Shown here in pieces: positions 43,147-50,716 of a stretch of DNA of 64,000 nt (its first letter is position 1; every line of letters begins with the position of its first letter). Where the stretch lies: assembly GCF_049615385.1 (NCBI RefSeq), contig NZ_JBMZFL010000011.1; one strand, 5' to 3'. The position numbers and the translations under genes were made by a program. The notes under the pieces are model-generated. The model did not search any database, had not been told where the DNA came from, and saw nothing but the letters and a program-made list of their open reading frames with translations. The stretch is from Aequoribacter sp049615385 (GTDB taxonomy: Bacteria > Pseudomonadota > Gammaproteobacteria > Pseudomonadales > Halieaceae).

Positions 43147-44793
43147 TTACATCATGCCGCCCATACCACCCATACCACCCATGCCGCCCATATCAGGCAT
43201 TGCAGGGGCACTGTTTTCTTCAACGATGTCGGTAATCATAACTTCGGTGGTGATCATCAAACCAGCAACTGAACCCGCGGCTTGAAGCGCTGTGCGAGTT
43301 ACTTTAGCTGGGTCAAGGATACCCATTTCAATCATGTCGCCGTAGACACCTGTCGCCGCGTTGTAGCCAAAGTTGCCTTCGCCAGACTTCACTTTGTCAA
43401 GGACTACAGAGGCTTCGTCACCAGCGTTTGCAACGATTTGACGCAGTGGGCCTTCCATTGCGCGAAGTGCAGCGTTGATGCCGTGAGTTTGGTCCTCATT
43501 GTCACCAGTCAGGCCTTGAATTTCCATCAAAGCGCGAACCAATGCGACACCACCACCCGCTACCACGCCTTCCTCAACCGCAGCGCGAGTCGCATGCAGC
43601 GCATCTTCAACGCGTGCTTTCTTCTCTTTCATTTCGATTTCGGTAGCCGCGCCCACTTTAATGACAGCAACACCACCTGCTAATTTCGCAACGCGCTCTT
43701 GCAGTTTCTCGCGATCGTAGTCAGATGAGGTGTTCTCGATCTGGACACGGATTTCTTTAACGCGAGCTTGAATGGCTTCGGCATCACCTGCGCCATCAAT
43801 GATGGTGGTGTTGTCTTTGTCCATGGTGACGCGCTTAGCAGTACCTAGGTGCTCTAAAGTTGCTGACTCGAGGTCTAGGCCCACTTCTTCAGAAATCACA
43901 ACACCACCGGTCAGGGTCGCGATGTCTTGCAACATAGCTTTACGACGATCGCCGAAGCCAGGTGCTTTACAGGCCGCAACTTTCACGATGCCACGCATGT
44001 TGTTCACAACCAAAGTGGCCAACGCTTCGCCTTCTACGTCTTCAGCGATGATAACCAAAGGCTTAGACGCTTTTGCTACTTGCTCAAGCAAAGGCAGCAA
44101 TTCGCGGATGTTTGAGATTTTCTTGTCAACCAACAAAATGAAGGGCGAATCGACCTCGGCGCTCATGTTGTCTTGGTTGTTGATGAAGTAAGGCGACAGG
44201 TAACCGCGATCAAACTGCATACCTTCTACTACGTCGAGTTCGTTCTGAAGACCAGAACCTTCTTCAACTGTGATAACGCCTTCTTTACCGACTTTTTCCA
44301 TTGCGTCGGCAATGATGTCACCCACTTGGCTGTCGCTGTTTGCTGAGATAGTACCCACCTGAGCGATCGCTTTTTTGTCTTCACATGGAATCGCGGCGGC
44401 TGATACTTTCTCAACGGCTGCAGCAATCGCTTTGTCGATGCCGCGCTTCAGATCCATTGGGTTCATGCCGGCAGCTACGGCTTTCAGACCTTCGTTAACA
44501 ATTGACTGAGCCAAAACGGTTGCGGTGGTTGTGCCGTCGCCTGCGACATCAGACGCTTGAGAGGCGACTTCTTTAACCATCTGCGCGCCCATGTTCTCGA
44601 GCTTGTCTTTCAGCTCGATTTCTTTCGCGACCGAAACACCGTCTTTAGTGACGGTAGGAGCACCGAACGACTTGTCGAGTACAACGTTACGACCTTTGGG
44701 GCCCAAGGTTGCTTTAACGGCGTCTGCAAGAGTGTTAACGCCTTTTAACATGCGCTGACGCGCCTTATCACCAAATACTACTTCTTTTGCCAT
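43147..44793 (-). CDS. groL: Chaperonin GroEL
   Basis: The 60-kDa chaperonin subunit that folds proteins inside a double ring with GroES. The 548 residues equal the E. coli length. Signature stretches are TLGPKGRNVVLDKSFGAPT, DVAGDGTTTATVLAQ (ATP site), and AVEEGVVAGGGVAL. The flexible tail ends in repeated GGM (MGGMGGMGGMGGMM), as in most proteobacteria. It is the second gene of a groESL operon (40-bp gap) under heat-shock signals upstream of groS. Confidence 0.99.
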   Translation of the reverse strand: MAKEVVFGDKARQRMLKGVNTLADAVKATLGPKGRNVVLDKSFGAPTVTKDGVSVAKEIELKDKLENMGAQMVKEVASQASDVAGDGTTTATVLAQSIVNEGLKAVAAGMNPMDLKRGIDKAIAAAVEKVSAAAIPCEDKKAIAQVGTISANSDSQVGDIIADAMEKVGKEGVITVEEGSGLQNELDVVEGMQFDRGYLSPYFINNQDNMSAEVDSPFILLVDKKISNIRELLPLLEQVAKASKPLVIIAEDVEGEALATLVVNNMRGIVKVAACKAPGFGDRRKAMLQDIATLTGGVVISEEVGLDLESATLEHLGTAKRVTMDKDNTTIIDGAGDAEAIQARVKEIRVQIENTSSDYDREKLQERVAKLAGGVAVIKVGAATEIEMKEKKARVEDALHATRAAVEEGVVAGGGVALVRALMEIQGLTGDNEDQTHGINAALRAMEGPLRQIVANAGDEASVVLDKVKSGEGNFGYNAATGVYGDMIEMGILDPAKVTRTALQAAGSVAGLMITTEVMITDIVEENSAPAMPDMGGMGGMGGMGGMM

Positions 44794-44833
44794 GATTAAA
44801 TTCCTTGACTGTTAATGTGAAACACAAGCGTTA

Positions 44834-45124
44834 TTACTCTACGACAGCGTAGATTTCGCTTTCGCTCATAATGATTAATTCTTCACCGTCGACTTCGATA
44901 GTGTTGCTGCCAGCGTACTGACCAAACACAACTTTATCGCCGACTTTAACTGCCATGGCGCGAGTTTCGCCGTTATCCAGAGCTTTGCCTGTACCGACAG
45001 CTACCACTTCACCTTGGTTTGGTTTTTCTTTCGCAGAGCCGGGCAACAAAATGCCACCAGCTGTGGTTTGCTCTTCTTCCTTGCGACGAACGACCACACG
45101 GTCGTACAACGGACGAATATTCAT
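44834..45124 (-). CDS. groS: Co-chaperonin GroES
   Basis: The heptameric lid of GroEL. The protein starts MNIRPLYDRVVVRRKEEEQ and contains the mobile loop TAGGILLPGSAKEKP. I place the start at ATG 45124, giving 96 residues; a TTG three codons upstream is too close to the GGAG ribosome site. The gene is first in the operon with groL. Its upstream region carries both a sigma-32 promoter and a CIRCE element. Confidence 0.98.
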   Translation of the reverse strand: MNIRPLYDRVVVRRKEEEQTTAGGILLPGSAKEKPNQGEVVAVGTGKALDNGETRAMAVKVGDKVVFGQYAGSNTIEVDGEELIIMSESEIYAVVE

Positions 45125-45182
45125 TGATGTCAATCTCCACTAATCAGATGTTATAGACACCCCTTAATCAGGGCTGGGTTCT

Positions 45183-45210
45183 ATATGGGGGTGCGGATAC
45201 CGATTTCAAG
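45183..45210 (-). promoter_or_regulatory. Sigma-32 heat-shock promoter of groESL
   Basis: On the minus strand the -35 box CTTGAAA (45204-45210) and the -10 box CCCCATAT (45183-45190) are 13 bases apart, a near-perfect RpoH consensus. Transcription would start about 50 bases before the groS ATG. Confidence 0.85.
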
Positions 45211-45216
45211 GGCTAC

Positions 45217-45243
45217 TTAGCAGTCTTTTATATAGAGTGCTAA
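45217..45243. promoter_or_regulatory. CIRCE operator (HrcA site) upstream of groESL
   Basis: TTAGCAGTC-N9-GAGTGCTAA matches the CIRCE consensus TTAGCACTC-N9-GAGTGCTAA at 17 of 18 arm positions. It lies just upstream of the sigma-32 -35 box. A second, weaker promoter with TATATA in the CIRCE spacer could be the target of HrcA repression. hrcA is not in the window. Confidence 0.85.
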
Positions 45244-45288
45244 AAATTTTTATTCAGGGGTATTTTTATGATTATCAATAAGTTATGG

Positions 45289-45714
45289 CTATTCTCGATT
45301 CTTTTCTTCGTATTCGCCTTCGATTACTGTGAAATTTTTGTCGGCCTTTCTATCGTAAAATGTGGTTGGTTCGGGGGCTTTTTGCCCTAGCATCGAAGCA
45401 AGCTTTCGGCGTAAGGGCGAGATTAGAATAAATAAAGCGCTGATGTCAGACAGCAGGCCTGGAATCATCAACAGTATTGCCGCGAAGCCAATTGCCATGT
45501 CGTCGAGCAACAGGCGACTGGAGATCCAAGGCTGACCCGTTTGCGCCGCCTGTGCTTGCTTGAGCATGCTTAGTCCCTGCTGCTTCAGTAGCGTTAAACC
45601 ACCGAAAAAGGTTGCAAGCACATAGAACAGAGTATTGAGGCTCCCGATGTGGTCACCCAACTCTATAAGCGTAAAGAGCTCTAAAAATGGGAATAATAAA
45701 ATGAACAGTTGCAT
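45289..45714 (-). CDS. fxsA: FxsA family membrane protein
   Basis: A 141-residue inner membrane protein of the FxsA family; E. coli FxsA relieves exclusion of phage T7 by the F plasmid, and its normal role is unknown. Hydrophobic helices are at about 3-22, 25-45 and 70-100, and the C-terminus is polar (DRKADKNFTVIEGEYEEK). I chose ATG 45714 because GGAGGTG stands four bases upstream. The gene is next to groESL, as is also common in enterobacteria and pseudomonads, but here it lies upstream of groS on the same strand. Confidence 0.88.
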   Translation of the reverse strand: MQLFILLFPFLELFTLIELGDHIGSLNTLFYVLATFFGGLTLLKQQGLSMLKQAQAAQTGQPWISSRLLLDDMAIGFAAILLMIPGLLSDISALFILISPLRRKLASMLGQKAPEPTTFYDRKADKNFTVIEGEYEEKNRE

Positions 45715-45825
45715 GGGCACCTCCGCGGTCACATCCACTGTAACATTGGGTGCTAAACCGACACTACAGTCTTCTTGCTATTGTTAATCGGGTACAATCG
45801 TCGTTTTTTCAAGAGGTGTATGAAG

Positions 45826-46587
45826 ATGGATCTAACCAACAAAGTGATTGCGATAACCGGGGGCGCCCAAGGTTTAGGCTTTAGTATGGCCGAGGGTTTA
45901 GCGAAAAAGGGCGCTCAGTTTGCGCTGATTGACGTAAACGCCGAGCGTTTGGAAGAGGCTGTTAGCAAGCTTGCCGATATGGGAGCGACGGCGCGTGCTT
46001 ACGTCACCAACGTGGCTGACGAGCAAAGTGTTATCAATACCTTTGACGCTATTGTTCGAGATTTTGGTGCATTAGATGGACTCGTCAACAACGCCGGTAT
46101 TCTGCGCGATGGTATGTTGCTGAAGGTCAAAGATGGCGAAATCGTCAAGAAAATGTCCTTGGCTGAGTGGCAAGCGGTGATTGATGTAAACTTAACGGGT
46201 GTATTTTTGTGTGGCCGAGAAGCCGCCGAGCGCATGGTCTCGCTGGGTACCAAGGGCGTTATTATTAACATCTCGTCGGTGTCACGCGCGGGGAATATTG
46301 GCCAAACCAACTACTCGGCTGCTAAAGCAGGTGTTGCGGCCATGGCAGTGACCTGGGCGAAAGAGCTGGCTCGATTTGGCATTCGCGCCATGGCGATCGC
46401 GCCCGGATTTATTGGTACAGAAATGATTGCCTCCATGAAGCCTGAAGCTTTAGCTAAAATGTCTGCGCAAATACCTCTGGGTCGAGTGGGTGAGCCCTCA
46501 GAAATTGCATCGACTGTCGCCTTTATCCTTGAGAATGACTACCTGACAGGTCGGGTCATTGAAACGGACGGTGGCATACGAATCTAG
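45826..46587 (+). CDS. FabG-like short-chain dehydrogenase/reductase
   Basis: A 253-residue SDR with the motif ITGGAQGLGFSMAEGL near the start, VNNAGILRDGML (about 84-95), and the catalytic Ser and Tyr-Lys in INISSVSRAGNIG and TNYSAAKAGVAAM. The C-terminal LTGRVIETDGGIRI is typical of FabG-type enzymes. ATG 45826 is 9 bases after AGAGG; an in-frame ATG at 45820 is too close to that site. It stands alone, outside any fab cluster, so it may act on hydroxyacyl-CoA or another alcohol rather than in bulk fatty-acid synthesis. Confidence 0.88.
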   Translation: MDLTNKVIAITGGAQGLGFSMAEGLAKKGAQFALIDVNAERLEEAVSKLADMGATARAYVTNVADEQSVINTFDAIVRDFGALDGLVNNAGILRDGMLLKVKDGEIVKKMSLAEWQAVIDVNLTGVFLCGREAAERMVSLGTKGVIINISSVSRAGNIGQTNYSAAKAGVAAMAVTWAKELARFGIRAMAIAPGFIGTEMIASMKPEALAKMSAQIPLGRVGEPSEIASTVAFILENDYLTGRVIETDGGIRI

Positions 46588-46618
46588 ACTACAGGTTTCT
46601 CACAAAGCTTCTGGTAAG

Positions 46619-46649
46619 ATCGCTGTAGCCCCTGAAGCGCTGCAGCGAT
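46619..46649. terminator. Hairpin between convergent SDR and ppnP genes
   Basis: ATCGCTGTAGC and GCTGCAGCGAT pair over 11 positions (one G-U on the plus-strand RNA) around a 9-base loop. No T tract follows, so termination efficiency is uncertain. It lies in the 80-bp gap between the two gene ends. Confidence 0.5.
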
Positions 46650-46667
46650 TGTTCCAATGTTTGACGT

Positions 46668-46949
46668 TTAACTGTAAAAACACAAGTACGCGGTAGCTGT
46701 CTCCGCTCTTACTTCAAACGATTGGTTGGCTTCTATCTCAAACTGGTTGCCAGCTGAGTAGGATTGCCAAGCGTCAGATCCAGGCAAACGGACAACGAGC
46801 TCGCCATAAACGACCTGCATGAGCTCATGCTGGCTTGTACCAAACCTATATTCTCCAGGGGCCATAACCCCCGAGGTTACGCCGCCCTCTGCGCCCGCAA
46901 AGGCAATAGACTTTACGTTACCATCAAAATATTCGTTTACGCTTAGCAT
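46668..46949 (-). CDS. ppnP: Pyrimidine/purine nucleoside phosphorylase PpnP (DUF1255)
   Basis: A 93-residue single-domain cupin. The start MLSVNEYFDGNVKSIAF, then GGVTSGVMAPGEYRFGTSQ, ELMQVVYGELVVRLPG and the end AYLCFYS match PpnP, which phosphorolyses several nucleosides. I set the start at ATG 46949, 7 bases after GGAG; the frame is open further upstream but that part has no family similarity. It is divergent from the AmpG-like permease gene. Confidence 0.93.
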   Translation of the reverse strand: MLSVNEYFDGNVKSIAFAGAEGGVTSGVMAPGEYRFGTSQHELMQVVYGELVVRLPGSDAWQSYSAGNQFEIEANQSFEVRAETATAYLCFYS

Positions 46950-47192
46950 AGTAGTACTCCAATATTCGAGGCGCCGAACATACACCTTCAGCTTGATACT
47001 GTCATTCGAAAAGTCTCGGCGTCTTTCAGAATTCGATAAGTAAGTCATCGTTGTCGATTTCTTTATGAGATCAGCTCGCATAATTTTGTCAGCGTCAGTC
47101 AGGCGTGACACAATCACCGCGTCGTGGCATGCGGCGTGACCAAAGAAGTCAGTACACCCTTTACGCGGACAGCTGCGGCGGACTCAGTGATT

Positions 47193-48512
47193 ATGAATTG
47201 GCAAACAACCCTACAAACGTATAAAGATATCCGGCTGCTGTGGATATTTCTTATGGGCTGTTCTTCTGGTTTCCCCTTCGTCTTGATTGGCTCGAACTTT
47301 AGCGGGTGGCTGACTGATGCCGGTATCTCGCGAGCGCAAGTAGGCCTAATGGGCTCTGTTGCAACCGTGTATGCAGTGAACTTTATTTGGGCGCCATTGA
47401 TTGATCGTGTGCGTATTCCGGTGCTGGGCTCAAGGTTAGGTCAGCGTCGCAGCTGGATCTTGAGTATGCAGTTGCTTATGTTGGTCTTGGTGTTGGCGAT
47501 TACTCAGGTCGACCTCTCATTGGGGTTGTGGTTGCCTGGCGTTATAGCGCTGGGTATCGCCACCTGCAGTGCGACTCAAGACATCGCCGTCGACGCTTAT
47601 CGTATTGATCAATTTACCCCCCAAGAGCAGAAATTTTTGCCTCCTGCTGCGGCGCTTGCCATTATTGGTTGGTGGACAGGGTATTCTCTGCCGGGTTATC
47701 TGGCGTTTAGCAATGCAGATGGTTTGGGCTGGAATCAGGTCTACGGGTTAATGGCTGTCGTTCTCGTACTGTTAATCTGTGCGACGCTGATGGTTGGCGA
47801 ACCCAAATTAGATCGCGATTCGCTTCAACAACAAGCAGCTGCTCGCTACTCGCGGGCAAGCGGTGTAAAAGCCTGGTTGCTGGTGACTTTTGTCGAGCCC
47901 TTTGCTGACTTTTTTAGGAAGAATGGCGTGCGTGTTGCTCTAACGCTGATGTTGTTCATATTCCTGTTTAAAATTGGTGAGGCTTTTCTGGGCCGAATGT
48001 CGATTGTGTTCTACAAAGAGGTTGGCTTTAGTAATCAGCAAATCGCCGAGTACACTAAGCTGTTTGGCTGGATGATTACTATCGCTTTTACGATACTGGG
48101 TAGTCTATTCAATACCCATTACGGTGTGGTGAAAGGTCTGTTAATTGGCGGTATCGCCATGGCCGGTAGTAACCTAATGTTCGCGATCATTGCTGCGGCA
48201 GGTCCATTGGAATGGCTGCTCTTGCTTACGCTCATCGTTGATAATTTCACAACAGCCTTCTCTACGGTTGCTTTCGTATCGTTTTTGACCGCTCTTACCG
48301 GTAGGGCATTCAGCGCAACGCAATACGCCTTACTGGCATCACTGGGGAATTTGAGTCGAACAACCTTGGCCGGATTTAGTGGTTTTACTGTTGATTGGCT
48401 GGGTTCTTGGGAACGTTTTTTCGTAGTGACCGCACTGATGGTGCTGCCATCTTTGTTAATGCTTTTTATGGTTCGCGATCGATTCGAGCGGTTAGCGCAA
48501 GAAGGCAACTGA
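47193..48512 (+). CDS. ampG: AmpG-like MFS permease
   Basis: A 439-residue major facilitator protein with about 12 hydrophobic helices. Family-specific segments include LLWIFLMGCSSGFPFVLIGS, SRLGQRRSWIL and SATQDIAVDAYRI, as in AmpG, which imports anhydromuropeptides for peptidoglycan recycling and beta-lactamase induction. The start ATG 47193 is chosen because residues before it (open to 47124) are polar and unlike the family; no strong ribosome site is seen. Other AmpG-like transporters have different cargo, so function is probable rather than certain. Confidence 0.82.
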   Translation: MNWQTTLQTYKDIRLLWIFLMGCSSGFPFVLIGSNFSGWLTDAGISRAQVGLMGSVATVYAVNFIWAPLIDRVRIPVLGSRLGQRRSWILSMQLLMLVLVLAITQVDLSLGLWLPGVIALGIATCSATQDIAVDAYRIDQFTPQEQKFLPPAAALAIIGWWTGYSLPGYLAFSNADGLGWNQVYGLMAVVLVLLICATLMVGEPKLDRDSLQQQAAARYSRASGVKAWLLVTFVEPFADFFRKNGVRVALTLMLFIFLFKIGEAFLGRMSIVFYKEVGFSNQQIAEYTKLFGWMITIAFTILGSLFNTHYGVVKGLLIGGIAMAGSNLMFAIIAAAGPLEWLLLLTLIVDNFTTAFSTVAFVSFLTALTGRAFSATQYALLASLGNLSRTTLAGFSGFTVDWLGSWERFFVVTALMVLPSLLMLFMVRDRFERLAQEGN

Positions 48513-48514
48513 TT

Positions 48515-48535
48515 GGCGCCACCAAAGGTGGCGCC
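48515..48535. terminator. Hairpin between convergent ampG-like and sodB genes
   Basis: GGCGCCACC and GGTGGCGCC form a perfect 9-bp stem around AAA in the 32-bp space between the two stop codons. It reads the same from both sides and probably ends both transcripts, though no T tract is present. Confidence 0.65.
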
Positions 48536-48544
48536 GGGGTCTTA

Positions 48545-49126
48545 TTAAGCAAAGTTCGCGTTCACAAAGTCCCAGTTAACCAAAGCCCAGAACGCTTCCA
48601 TGTATTTGGGGCGGGCGTTGCGGTAGTCAACGTAGTAGGCATGTTCCCAAACGTCAACGGTCAGCAAGGGCGTTACTGAGGCATCCGTTAAGGGCGTGGC
48701 TGCATTGCTGGTATTGACGATGGCAACGCTACCATCTGCATTTTTAACAAGCCAGGTCCAGCCTGAGCCAAAATTGTTGATTGCAGAGTTGGTGAACTGT
48801 TCTTTGAACGCGTCAAACGAGCCGAAGGCTGCTGTGATGGCGTCAGCAATCGCGCCAGTCGCGTCACCACCACCATTGGGTGATAGGCAATTCCAATAGA
48901 ATGTGTGGTTCCACACTTGAGCTGCATTATTGAAGACGCCGCCTTCAGAGGTTTTAACGATATCTTCCAAGCTTTTTGAGGCCATATCGGTGCCGTCAAC
49001 TAAGCCGTTTAATTTATCAACATAGGTTTGATGATGTTTGCCGTAATGGAACTCGAGTGTTTCGGCTGAGATATGTGGCTCAAGTGCATCTTTGGCGTAA
49101 GGCAGTGTAGGGAGTTCAAAAGACAT
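48545..49126 (-). CDS. sodB: Iron superoxide dismutase SodB
   Basis: A 193-residue Fe/Mn-family dismutase, cytoplasmic. Metal ligands are His27 in LEFHYGKHH, a second His in QVWNHTFYW, and Asp and His in DVWEHAYYVDY. The Gln/Gly pattern (FGSGWTWLV with AATP later) and the length fit the iron type of gammaproteobacteria. GGAG lies upstream of the ATG. It is divergent from the PuuD-like gene. Confidence 0.96.
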   Translation of the reverse strand: MSFELPTLPYAKDALEPHISAETLEFHYGKHHQTYVDKLNGLVDGTDMASKSLEDIVKTSEGGVFNNAAQVWNHTFYWNCLSPNGGGDATGAIADAITAAFGSFDAFKEQFTNSAINNFGSGWTWLVKNADGSVAIVNTSNAATPLTDASVTPLLTVDVWEHAYYVDYRNARPKYMEAFWALVNWDFVNANFA

Positions 49127-49200
49127 AGTCAGTCTCCAAAAAGGTGGTTAGAATGAACTGGCTGACGCCGTGCTGTAGTTGGCGTCGGTGCAGCGTACAA

Positions 49201-49216
49201 GGTAGTTAAAACTACC
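49201..49216. promoter_or_regulatory. Dyad in the sodB/puuD-like intergenic region
   Basis: GGTAGTT-AA-AACTACC is a perfect dyad of 7-bp arms in the 138-bp divergent spacer. A second pair, GACGCC (49164-49169) and GGCGTC (49181-49186), lies closer to sodB. Either may be an operator or the 5'-leader fold; no known consensus fits clearly. Confidence 0.3.
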
Positions 49217-49264
49217 AGAACGCGTATTATAACGTAAAAGGCTAGGTCATAGGAGACAAGAAGA

Positions 49265-49888
49265 ATGGTCGAATTAAACTTTTTGGCACGATGGTTCCAC
49301 GTGTTGTTTGGGGTGGTGTGGATCGGAATGCTGTACTACTTTAACTTTGTGCAGATGGCATATTTTGCAGAAGCTGAGCCCAGCGCAAAATCAGACGCAA
49401 TGAAAAAATTGGCGCCTCGCGCACTGTGGTGGTTCCGATGGGGTGCTGCTGCAACCTTCGTGACCGGATTGGCACTTCTTCACCTGGGTGGTTACTCGTT
49501 CACGTCGATGGCAGATCGACCACTGATCTGGCTGGGCGTTTTGATGGGTACGTTGATGTTCTTGAATGTCTGGCTGATCATCTGGCCTAACCAGCAAATC
49601 GTATTGGGAATGAAAGAGGGCGACGGTGCTGCAGCTGGCGCAAAAGCGACCTTGGCATCACGCACAAACACCTTATTTTCTGGCCCGATGTTATTTGGTA
49701 TGTTGGCGGCATCACACTACGCTGTAGGTGGCTCCCCGCAGGCTTTTTATGTGGGTGCAGGTATTGTATTGCTACTTGAGATCAATGCGATTTTTGGCAA
49801 GTTGGGTATTTTGAAATCAGTGCCAGGCGTCGTTCATGCAAGCTTGGGCTTAACTCTCGTCCTTTGGGGTATCGTTAGCTTTCTTTAG
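49265..49888 (+). CDS. PuuD-like (urate oxidase N-terminal domain) membrane protein
   Basis: A 207-residue integral membrane protein with about six to seven helices. LARWFHVLFGVVWIGMLYYF and the conserved His/Trp pattern, MKKLAPRALWWFRWGAA and the ASRTNTLFSGPMLFGM segment match the membrane domain of PuuD, a urate hydroxylase that in full-length form ends in a cytochrome c domain. That domain is absent and no CxxCH is present. No other purine catabolism gene is near. It is therefore a stand-alone version of the domain with unknown role. Confidence 0.75.
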   Translation: MVELNFLARWFHVLFGVVWIGMLYYFNFVQMAYFAEAEPSAKSDAMKKLAPRALWWFRWGAAATFVTGLALLHLGGYSFTSMADRPLIWLGVLMGTLMFLNVWLIIWPNQQIVLGMKEGDGAAAGAKATLASRTNTLFSGPMLFGMLAASHYAVGGSPQAFYVGAGIVLLLEINAIFGKLGILKSVPGVVHASLGLTLVLWGIVSFL

Positions 49889-49892
49889 AGGG

Positions 49893-49921
49893 TTTCTGCG
49901 CAGTCCTGCGCAGGGTATAAT
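49893..49921 (+). promoter_or_regulatory. Possible sigma-70 promoter before the coiled-coil gene
   Basis: TATAAT (49916-49921) stands 17 bases after TTTCTG (49893-49898), a good -10 with a weak -35. The spacer holds two copies of the palindrome CTGCGCAG (49896-49903, 49906-49913) that could also form a hairpin ending the upstream transcript. Confidence 0.4.
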
Positions 49922-49945
49922 TGGGTTTTTAATTGGAACAGCCGC

Positions 49946-50704
49946 ATGGCCGACGATTTTGAACCCCTAACCTCGATAGTTGCTGAGGCCGACGAAGATC
50001 GTCGACCTCAGCAACGTTCTCGGCGCCCAGCAGCCTCTGGCCTTGGTGCCCGAATATTCACCGCCACGTTTGTTTTCGTTGCACTTGCCGTCGCCGTGGC
50101 AAGCGTCATTTGGTCATGGCAACTTCAGCAGCAGTTAGTGGAAGCTAGCCACATTATGGAGCGTCATAACGAGCGAATTATGGAGCTCGAAGCAGCGCTT
50201 GCCGACACCGATGAAGGATTAAGTCAGAACGCTGCGCAAATGGCGGTTCGTATTAAAGAGCTTTACTCCGAAGTCGATAAACTCTGGGCCAGCGCGTGGC
50301 GACGTAATAAGGCTGATATCGAAGCTTTACAAAAAGCGTCTACCAATCAAGATAAAGCTCTTAAGGCTTTAGTTTCAGCGGATAAAACTGCGATCGACGA
50401 GCGAGCTCAAACCACGGCCATGTTGGATTTGCTGCGTAAAGACATGGCTGCATTAAAGTCGGTTGCCTCGGATTTGGAGCGGCTGACTGCGAATGCGTCA
50501 AGTAATCAGACCGCACTTGAGCGCACCGCAGACAAAGTGAATAAGTTAACCCTGCAATTCGCGGCACTATCTAAGCGGGTCGAGGGTAATGAAGAGTGGA
50601 TTGGCTCGATCAACGCCTTCCGCCGTCAAGTAAATACCACACTCAGCGACTTACAGCGCGCGGTGCGCGAGTTGGAAGCACCAGCGACACCCTCTAGCCC
50701 CTAA
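49946..50704 (+). CDS. Single-pass membrane protein with coiled coil, function unknown
   Basis: Not recognised. The 252 residues comprise a polar, Arg-rich cytoplasmic N-terminus (about 1-33), one membrane helix (IFTATFVFVALAVAVASVIW, about 37-56) and a long, Ala- and Gln-rich helical part with heptad pattern to the C-terminus, predicted to lie in the periplasm. It is 12 bp before the class I fumarase gene, a spacing that suggests co-transcription. The form resembles small envelope-organising coiled-coil proteins, but no family motif is seen. Confidence 0.75.
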   Translation: MADDFEPLTSIVAEADEDRRPQQRSRRPAASGLGARIFTATFVFVALAVAVASVIWSWQLQQQLVEASHIMERHNERIMELEAALADTDEGLSQNAAQMAVRIKELYSEVDKLWASAWRRNKADIEALQKASTNQDKALKALVSADKTAIDERAQTTAMLDLLRKDMAALKSVASDLERLTANASSNQTALERTADKVNKLTLQFAALSKRVEGNEEWIGSINAFRRQVNTTLSDLQRAVRELEAPATPSSP

Positions 50705-50716
50705 ATCGGAGACCCC

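Noticed and set aside
46950..47117. N-terminal extension of ppnP
   Set aside because: PpnP proteins are about 94 residues, and GGAG lies just before ATG 46949; the extension has no family similarity.
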